6,134 bases of DNA from Candidatus Cloacimonadota bacterium (GTDB lineage Bacteria; Cloacimonadota; Cloacimonadia; Cloacimonadales; TCS61): assembly GCA_030667725.1 (NCBI GenBank), contig DAOUVH010000063.1, positions 1 through 6,134 of the forward strand, given 5' to 3'. The notes under the pieces were generated by a model. The model was not told the DNA's origin. It was given only the letters and a program-made list of their open reading frames with translations, and did no database searches. The position numbers and the translations under genes were made by a program. This document shows positions 5,318-6,134 of the stretch, one piece after another; position 1 is the first letter of the stretch; each line of letters starts with the position of its first letter.

Positions 5318-6134
5318 AAAATAAAAAACAGACTATCAGGTTAATAAAACTTTATAAGAAGTGGTACACACTTCTGGCAGCATCTTTGTTGCTAACATTG
5401 CTGGTAAGTTTTTTCAGTTCAACTCCCTTCTTAAAAGATACAGAAATGAAAATGCTGGATTATCGTTTTCAGCTTGATCCAACCCAGGAAAAAGCAGATA
5501 CAAATATTGTAATTATTGCAATTGATGATGGCAGCCTGGATTTCTTCAGTGAGAATGGAATTTCATGGCCATGGCCCCGTTCATTTTATGGATATGCTGT
5601 TAACTTCCTCACCGAAGCCGGAGCTCGATCAGTTATTTTTGATATGCAATTTTATGAGAAAGATATTGAGAGGGAAGAAACAACTGCCTTAGAAACCGAT
5701 AGCATTTTTGCTGATGCGATCAAAAATAACGGGAAGGTCTATCTCGGTGCACAATTTCTCAAAGATGCAAATGATATTCATCCCAAAGTAAATGAATTTT
5801 CCATTAATGATAAGCAAATAGACCTTCAACCCTTCCAGGGTATTCGAGCTCCTATAGAACCATTCTTGTTGAATAACAGATCGATCGGGGTAATAACTAC
5901 CGCACCTGTTAATGACGGTATGATCCGCAGAGTCGGTATGCTATTCAAATTAGAGGAACACTATTTTGCGCAAATGGCTTATCGTGTTTGGCTGGATCAA
6001 TACAAAGACTTAGATGAAATACCTGTGGATGATAATGGATATTATCTACTAAACTGGTATGGTCAAAGTGCTTTTACAACATATCCGTTTCGTGCTCTTA
6101 TCTCTTCTGCTTCTGCTCAGATGAATGATGATGA
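5314..6134 (+). CDS. CHASE2-domain membrane sensor (N-terminal part, cut by window end)
   Basis: The frame opens at ATG 5314, inside the stop region of the preceding gene (ATGA overlap), and stays open for 273 codons to the window edge. A basic N-terminus (KNKK, then LIKLYKK) is followed by one membrane segment at about 18-36, so the rest is extracytoplasmic. CHASE2 features follow in order: MLDYRFQL (47-54), IVIIAIDDGSL (65-75), WPWPR (85-89), and the core AGARSVIFDMQF (102-113). CHASE2 domains sense unknown extracytoplasmic signals. They are normally followed by two or three further membrane helices and an output domain such as an adenylate/guanylate cyclase, histidine kinase, Ser/Thr kinase or diguanylate cyclase. 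That output lies beyond the window. There is no obvious Shine-Dalgarno in the overlap, so translation is probably coupled to the LPP20-domain gene, tying the sensor to the envelope proteins. Confidence 0.88.
   Translation, partial: MKNKKQTIRLIKLYKKWYTLLAASLLLTLLVSFFSSTPFLKDTEMKMLDYRFQLDPTQEKADTNIVIIAIDDGSLDFFSENGISWPWPRSFYGYAVNFLTEAGARSVIFDMQFYEKDIEREETTALETDSIFADAIKNNGKVYLGAQFLKDANDIHPKVNEFSINDKQIDLQPFQGIRAPIEPFLLNNRSIGVITTAPVNDGMIRRVGMLFKLEEHYFAQMAYRVWLDQYKDLDEIPVDDNGYYLLNWYGQSAFTTYPFRALISSASAQMNDD

Overview
The window looks like an AT-rich chromosomal segment from a Gram-negative, probably anaerobic bacterium. An outer-membrane beta-barrel of the FadL/PorV/UPF0164 type, three Sec signal peptides and GGAGG-type ribosome binding sites indicate a diderm cell. 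A HycI-type [NiFe]-hydrogenase maturation protease indicates hydrogen metabolism. The combination of PorV-like barrel, CsgG-like protein and CHASE2 protein would suit an FCB-group lineage such as Cloacimonadota or a relative. That is an impression only, because no taxonomic marker is present.

Left part (1-1073). The first 107 bases are the tail of an unidentified gene ending in a CPNC motif. It is followed 17 bases later by the hydrogenase maturation protease. A convergent gene for a two-CBS-domain protein lies on the minus strand. The two genes meet at a 9-bp hairpin (581-601) that can act as a terminator in both directions, and better on the minus strand. The 272-base divergent intergenic region (1074-1345) holds a good sigma70-like promoter for the CBS gene, two adjacent AT-rich palindromes and three ATAACAAT repeats.

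Right part (1346-6134). Four plus-strand genes with short or overlapping junctions look like one operon: (1) a periplasmic TPR / coiled-coil / CsgG-like / C-terminal beta-domain protein; (2) a PorV/FadL-like outer-membrane barrel; (3) a large LPP20-domain protein with TPR-like helices, an Ig-like segment and a CsgG/TolB-like C-terminal part; (4) the N-terminal part of a membrane-anchored CHASE2 sensor, cut by the window end and translationally coupled (ATGA) to gene 3.

CsgG- and LPP20-type proteins recur together at the outer membrane in other systems, for example FlgO/FlgP/FlgT of Vibrio. CHASE2 is an extracytoplasmic sensor domain. The most interesting reading is therefore an envelope complex whose state is reported by the CHASE2 protein. 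Both the CsgG-like and the LPP20-like protein have ordinary signal-peptidase-I signals instead of the lipoprotein signals usual for their families. The proteins' cooperation is inferred from gene order and domain types only.
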